From assembly GCA_023250795.1 (NCBI GenBank), contig JAHFAB010000062.1, positions 1 through 8,638 of the forward strand: DNA of 8,638 bases, read 5' to 3'. A program made the position numbers and the translations under genes. This DNA is from Bacteriovoracaceae bacterium (GTDB lineage: Bacteria; Bdellovibrionota; UBA1018). The stretch's first letter is position 1, and every line of letters begins with the position of its first letter. This document shows positions 6,307-8,638 of the stretch, in pieces. The notes beneath the pieces were generated by a model. That model was not told the DNA's origin, made no database searches, and saw nothing but the letters and a program-made list of their open reading frames with translations.

Positions 6307-7424
6307 TACCACATAGCTGATTTGAAACCAGGCATAGCTAAAACTAGAATCAGTAGATTGGGTAAGATCATTGCAATTGCAGGGGGTAAGTATCCTTCTT
6401 GAGCGGCCACTGTTCCAAAAGCTTGAACGGACCAATAGAGAAAAATAATAATAAATGCCATGGCAGCGGCACCAGAGCGGACTGCTCTAATTCGAATGGT
6501 ACCGTAACCGATACCCAGAAATACAAAGATCAAAGGAGTTGTTCCCACCATGAGTCTTTTCCAAATTTCTGTCAAAGCTTCTCTGTATCCAAAACTAGTT
6601 TTAGGAGAAGTTTCGATCAGTTTTAATAAGTCTTGATAAGGAATCATCTTAGGTTTGGTGACATATCCTCCGTCTCCCTCATCTACTTGTAAATAAAGCC
6701 GGTATTGGTCAAAATCTATTTTTTGGTAGTTATTGTCCTCGACATTGTTTCTATGAATATTTCCAGAATAAAGTTTTAAAACCGCTGCGGCACCGAGCTC
6801 AGTGTTCGGTTTAACAGAAATAATTTCGCCTTCTTGGGCAATGACTACTACAGGAGTTTTAGCTTCCCTTTCATCAAATAAGAAAACTCGTTTCAGTCGA
6901 TTAGTTTTGTTGTCGTATTTATCTGTAAAAATGAGTAAATCAAAAAAACCAGTATTAAAAGCCCCCTCCTTTAGGGAGCTCACTATTTTTGTATTACTGA
7001 CTTTGATTAAAGTGGATTTGAAAACCAAATCTCCTTTCGGTGCCCACTCCATGTTTAATCCCAAAGACAGTAGCGAAACAACGAGAGAGAGAATTAATAC
7101 CGGTAGAGTGAGCCTTAAAATACTGATTCCTGAAGACTTCATGGCTACGAGTTCGCTTTCAGTGGAGAGTCTTCCAAATGCGATGAGGACACTAATCAAG
7201 AAGGCGATGGGTAAAGTCGTGGGTAAAAATGTGATAATCATGAGCAAAGTCATTTTTCCCAAAGTAAATAGAGATACTCCGTGAAGAATAAATAAATCTG
7301 CGAGACGCAAGAGTTGAAACATGAGAAATATAAAAGTAAAAAATACGAGCCCTCCCAATAAGGGAGCAATAACTTCTGTCAAAATATACAGATCTATTTT
7401 TTTGATTCGGAGCTTAGTAAGCAT
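6306..7424 (-). CDS. LptF/LptG-family lipopolysaccharide export permease (YjgP/YjgQ)
   Basis: 372 residues, the usual family length. Three membrane spans at about 17-40, 58-83 and 103-124, a large periplasmic beta-rich domain (about 125-285), then three more spans at about 292-311, 317-340 and 346-364: the six-span, jellyroll-containing LptF/LptG layout. The family segment LPTTLPIAFLISVLIAFGRLSTESELVAMKSSGIS (residues 68-101) holds the gRLstesEl-Al-ssGiS signature that forms the coupling region with the LptB ATPase. LptB2FG extracts LPS from the inner membrane and passes it to LptC/LptA. LptF and LptG are hard to tell apart from one sequence and no partner paralogue is in view. The ATG lies inside the last codons of the sugar transferase (11-bp overlap), so it is probably translated by coupling, with only a weak AAGA upstream. 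The MITE-like element begins right at its stop codon. Confidence 0.88.
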   Translation of the reverse strand: MLTKLRIKKIDLYILTEVIAPLLGGLVFFTFIFLMFQLLRLADLFILHGVSLFTLGKMTLLMIITFLPTTLPIAFLISVLIAFGRLSTESELVAMKSSGISILRLTLPVLILSLVVSLLSLGLNMEWAPKGDLVFKSTLIKVSNTKIVSSLKEGAFNTGFFDLLIFTDKYDNKTNRLKRVFLFDEREAKTPVVVIAQEGEIISVKPNTELGAAAVLKLYSGNIHRNNVEDNNYQKIDFDQYRLYLQVDEGDGGYVTKPKMIPYQDLLKLIETSPKTSFGYREALTEIWKRLMVGTTPLIFVFLGIGYGTIRIRAVRSGAAAMAFIIIFLYWSVQAFGTVAAQEGYLPPAIAMILPNLLILVLAMPGFKSAMW

Positions 7425-8638
7425 TCTTATTCATGAAACCTTTCAGAATTGTGAGAGCCAGTATTTTACAGTCTAAAGTATAAGACCAGTTTTTTATGTA
7501 ATAGAGATCACATTCAATTCGTTTATTGAGAGAAGTATCTCCTCTCCAGCCATTGACTTGAGCCCAACCTGTAATCCCTGCCTTTACTTTATGTCTGAGC
7601 ATATAGTGAGGAATTTCACTTCTAAACTGTTGTACAAAAACAGGTCGTTCTGGGCGAGGACCTACAAGAGACATTTCGCCTTTGAAGACGTTCCAAAGCT
7701 GGGGAAGTTCATCTAAACTAGTGGATCGTAAAAATCTTCCAAATTTTGTTCTTCTAGAATCCCCTCGTTTGGCCCATACGGCGCCATCGGCCAGTTCTGA
7801 ATCCACACGCATCGATCTAAACTTGTACATTTGGAATGTTTTACCATCTAGCCCCATTCTTTCTTGACGGTAAAAAATATGACCAGAAGAAGACAATCTG
7901 ACTAAAAGAGCAATGATTACAAAGAGTGGAAATAGGAAAATGAGTAAGAGCGCTGACAAAATGAAATCAGTCCCTCTTTTTATATAACCCCCCCATCCTT
8001 CTAGTGGGGAGTCGTTCAGATTGACGACAGGGAGTCCTTCAAAATCTTCTACAGCGCACCCCAAAGTAATGTATTCATGGATGTCTGGGATCAGTTGGAT
8101 GTCGAGGGTTTCATCATGTAAGAGTTTTAAAACTCGATCTAATTCGCCATACTGTTTGCGTGGGAGTGCGATCAAAACTTGATCGGGATGTTTTTTTTGA
8201 ACAACGGAATCTAAATCTTCAAAAGTACCTAAAACTGGTTTTCCAGCGACTGATTTTAGTCCAGAAGATTCATGTACAATGACACCTATAAATCTCAGAC
8301 CGAGTTCAGGAAATTTTTCTATTCGTGTGATGAGGGTTTCTAAAAGCGGACCTTCTCCAATACCTAAAACATATCTTAGATTATAACCTTTTTTTCTAAA
8401 AATACGCAGTGAATTTCTCAAAAAAAGCCTGAAAAATATGAGAAAAAAGGCACCCAATGTACCAAAATAAATTATAACCACACGAGAATATTTGTATTCG
8501 CTGATTAGGTAAGTCAGAGTAATAAACATGAGCATCGAGATACAATGAGCTTTGAGTAAAAGATAAGCCTCGTCGGTTCTTCTCAGCATTCGCTTTGATT
8601 GGTAAACTTTCATTCCAGAAAAGATAAATAGCCAAAGT
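7414..8638 (-). CDS. Polyprenyl-phosphate sugar-1-phosphate transferase (WcaJ/EpsE-like), 5' end outside window
   Basis: The frame stays open to the window edge (residues LWLFIFSG precede the ATG at 8613), and family members usually have more N-terminal membrane segments, so the true start is outside. Numbering from that ATG: hydrophobic segments at about 20-37 and 45-66; a Rossmann-like CoA-binding_3 domain (about 80-185, starting YVLGIGEGP); a membrane helix at about 217-240; then the bacterial sugar transferase domain with YRQERMGLDG, MYKFRSMR, LDELPQLWNVFKGEMSLVGPRPE and KAGITGWAQVNGWRG. The Asp301-Glu302 pair in SLDELPQ matches the catalytic dyad of the PglC/WcaJ superfamily. It would transfer a sugar-1-phosphate, often glucose or galactose, to undecaprenyl phosphate, starting an exopolysaccharide, capsule or O-antigen unit. 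The sugar cannot be told from sequence. It overlaps the LptF/LptG gene by 11 bp, forming a surface-glycan operon. Confidence 0.9.
   Translation of the reverse strand, partial: LWLFIFSGMKVYQSKRMLRRTDEAYLLLKAHCISMLMFITLTYLISEYKYSRVVIIYFGTLGAFFLIFFRLFLRNSLRIFRKKGYNLRYVLGIGEGPLLETLITRIEKFPELGLRFIGVIVHESSGLKSVAGKPVLGTFEDLDSVVQKKHPDQVLIALPRKQYGELDRVLKLLHDETLDIQLIPDIHEYITLGCAVEDFEGLPVVNLNDSPLEGWGGYIKRGTDFILSALLLIFLFPLFVIIALLVRLSSSGHIFYRQERMGLDGKTFQMYKFRSMRVDSELADGAVWAKRGDSRRTKFGRFLRSTSLDELPQLWNVFKGEMSLVGPRPERPVFVQQFRSEIPHYMLRHKVKAGITGWAQVNGWRGDTSLNKRIECDLYYIKNWSYTLDCKILALTILKGFMNKNAY

Larger units (their letters stand above)
6049..6307 (+). terminator. Possible transcription stop of the plus-strand operon: long hairpin followed by a T-tract
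   Basis: On the plus strand the 82-bp stem ends at 6298 and is followed by GA and seven T residues (6301-6307), so a transcript from the RodZ-like operon would end in a long hairpin plus U-tract. Efficient intrinsic terminators have much shorter stems, so an RNase-cleaved or processed 3' end is also possible. On the minus strand the hairpin is followed by AAAAAATC, so it would not act as a classical terminator for the permease operon. I saw no other good terminator in 5845-6048. Confidence 0.3.

Noticed and set aside
6802..7284. 160-codon plus-strand open frame opposite the permease gene
   Set aside because: It is the antisense shadow of a clear LptF/LptG gene and has no family-like motif or ribosome site.
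1..8638. CRISPR array, tRNA or rRNA genes
   Set aside because: No regularly spaced repeats with unique spacers, no cloverleaf with a T-loop GTTCNANNC, and no rRNA-like conserved stretch was seen on either strand.

Overview
The window is AT-rich DNA from a Gram-negative bacterium with an LPS-type outer membrane: it encodes an LptF/LptG permease, a lipoprotein and a RodZ-like protein. The AT-rich coding, the large DUF5117/DUF4953-type zinc metalloprotease and the gene style fit a predatory or related member of the Bdellovibrionota. That placement is an inference from protein style, not a proof.

Layout. Positions 1-5844 carry four tightly packed plus-strand genes: the 3' part of a secreted-type metzincin protease (1-2973, its start lies before the window), an RlmD/TrmA-family rRNA or tRNA m5U methyltransferase overlapping it (about 2945-4087), a PilF/PilW-like TPR lipoprotein (4119-4892), and a RodZ-like helix-turn-helix membrane protein (4894-5844). 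Positions 6306-8638 carry two minus-strand genes that overlap by 11 bp: a polyprenyl-phosphate sugar-1-phosphate transferase (cut by the right edge) followed by an LptF/LptG-family permease. The two blocks converge, one on cell shape and envelope assembly, the other on surface polysaccharide and LPS transport.

The 461-bp convergent intergenic gap (5845-6305) is the most unusual part. Its left half holds a cluster of DnaA-box-like 9-mers, including two perfect TTATCCACA boxes inside a 15-bp direct repeat with a 22-bp period, next to AT-rich sequence, although no replication gene is visible. Its right half is a 250-bp element with 82-bp inverted arms (one mismatch, a G-T pair), a GC-rich 86-bp core and an exact 8-bp flanking duplication (GATTTTTT). 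It looks like a small non-autonomous transposable element (MITE-like) inserted at the stop codon of the permease gene.

The core of that element is not random. On the plus strand it can fold into small hairpins that present GGA in their loops, with CATGGATG, CATGGAGG and CAGGATG motifs. This is the signature of CsrA/RsmA-binding RNAs. On the minus strand the same core has few GGA triplets. The main hypothesis from this window is therefore a mobile, hairpin-flanked RNA module that could bind CsrA, placed so that it would form the 3' end of the rodZ operon transcript.
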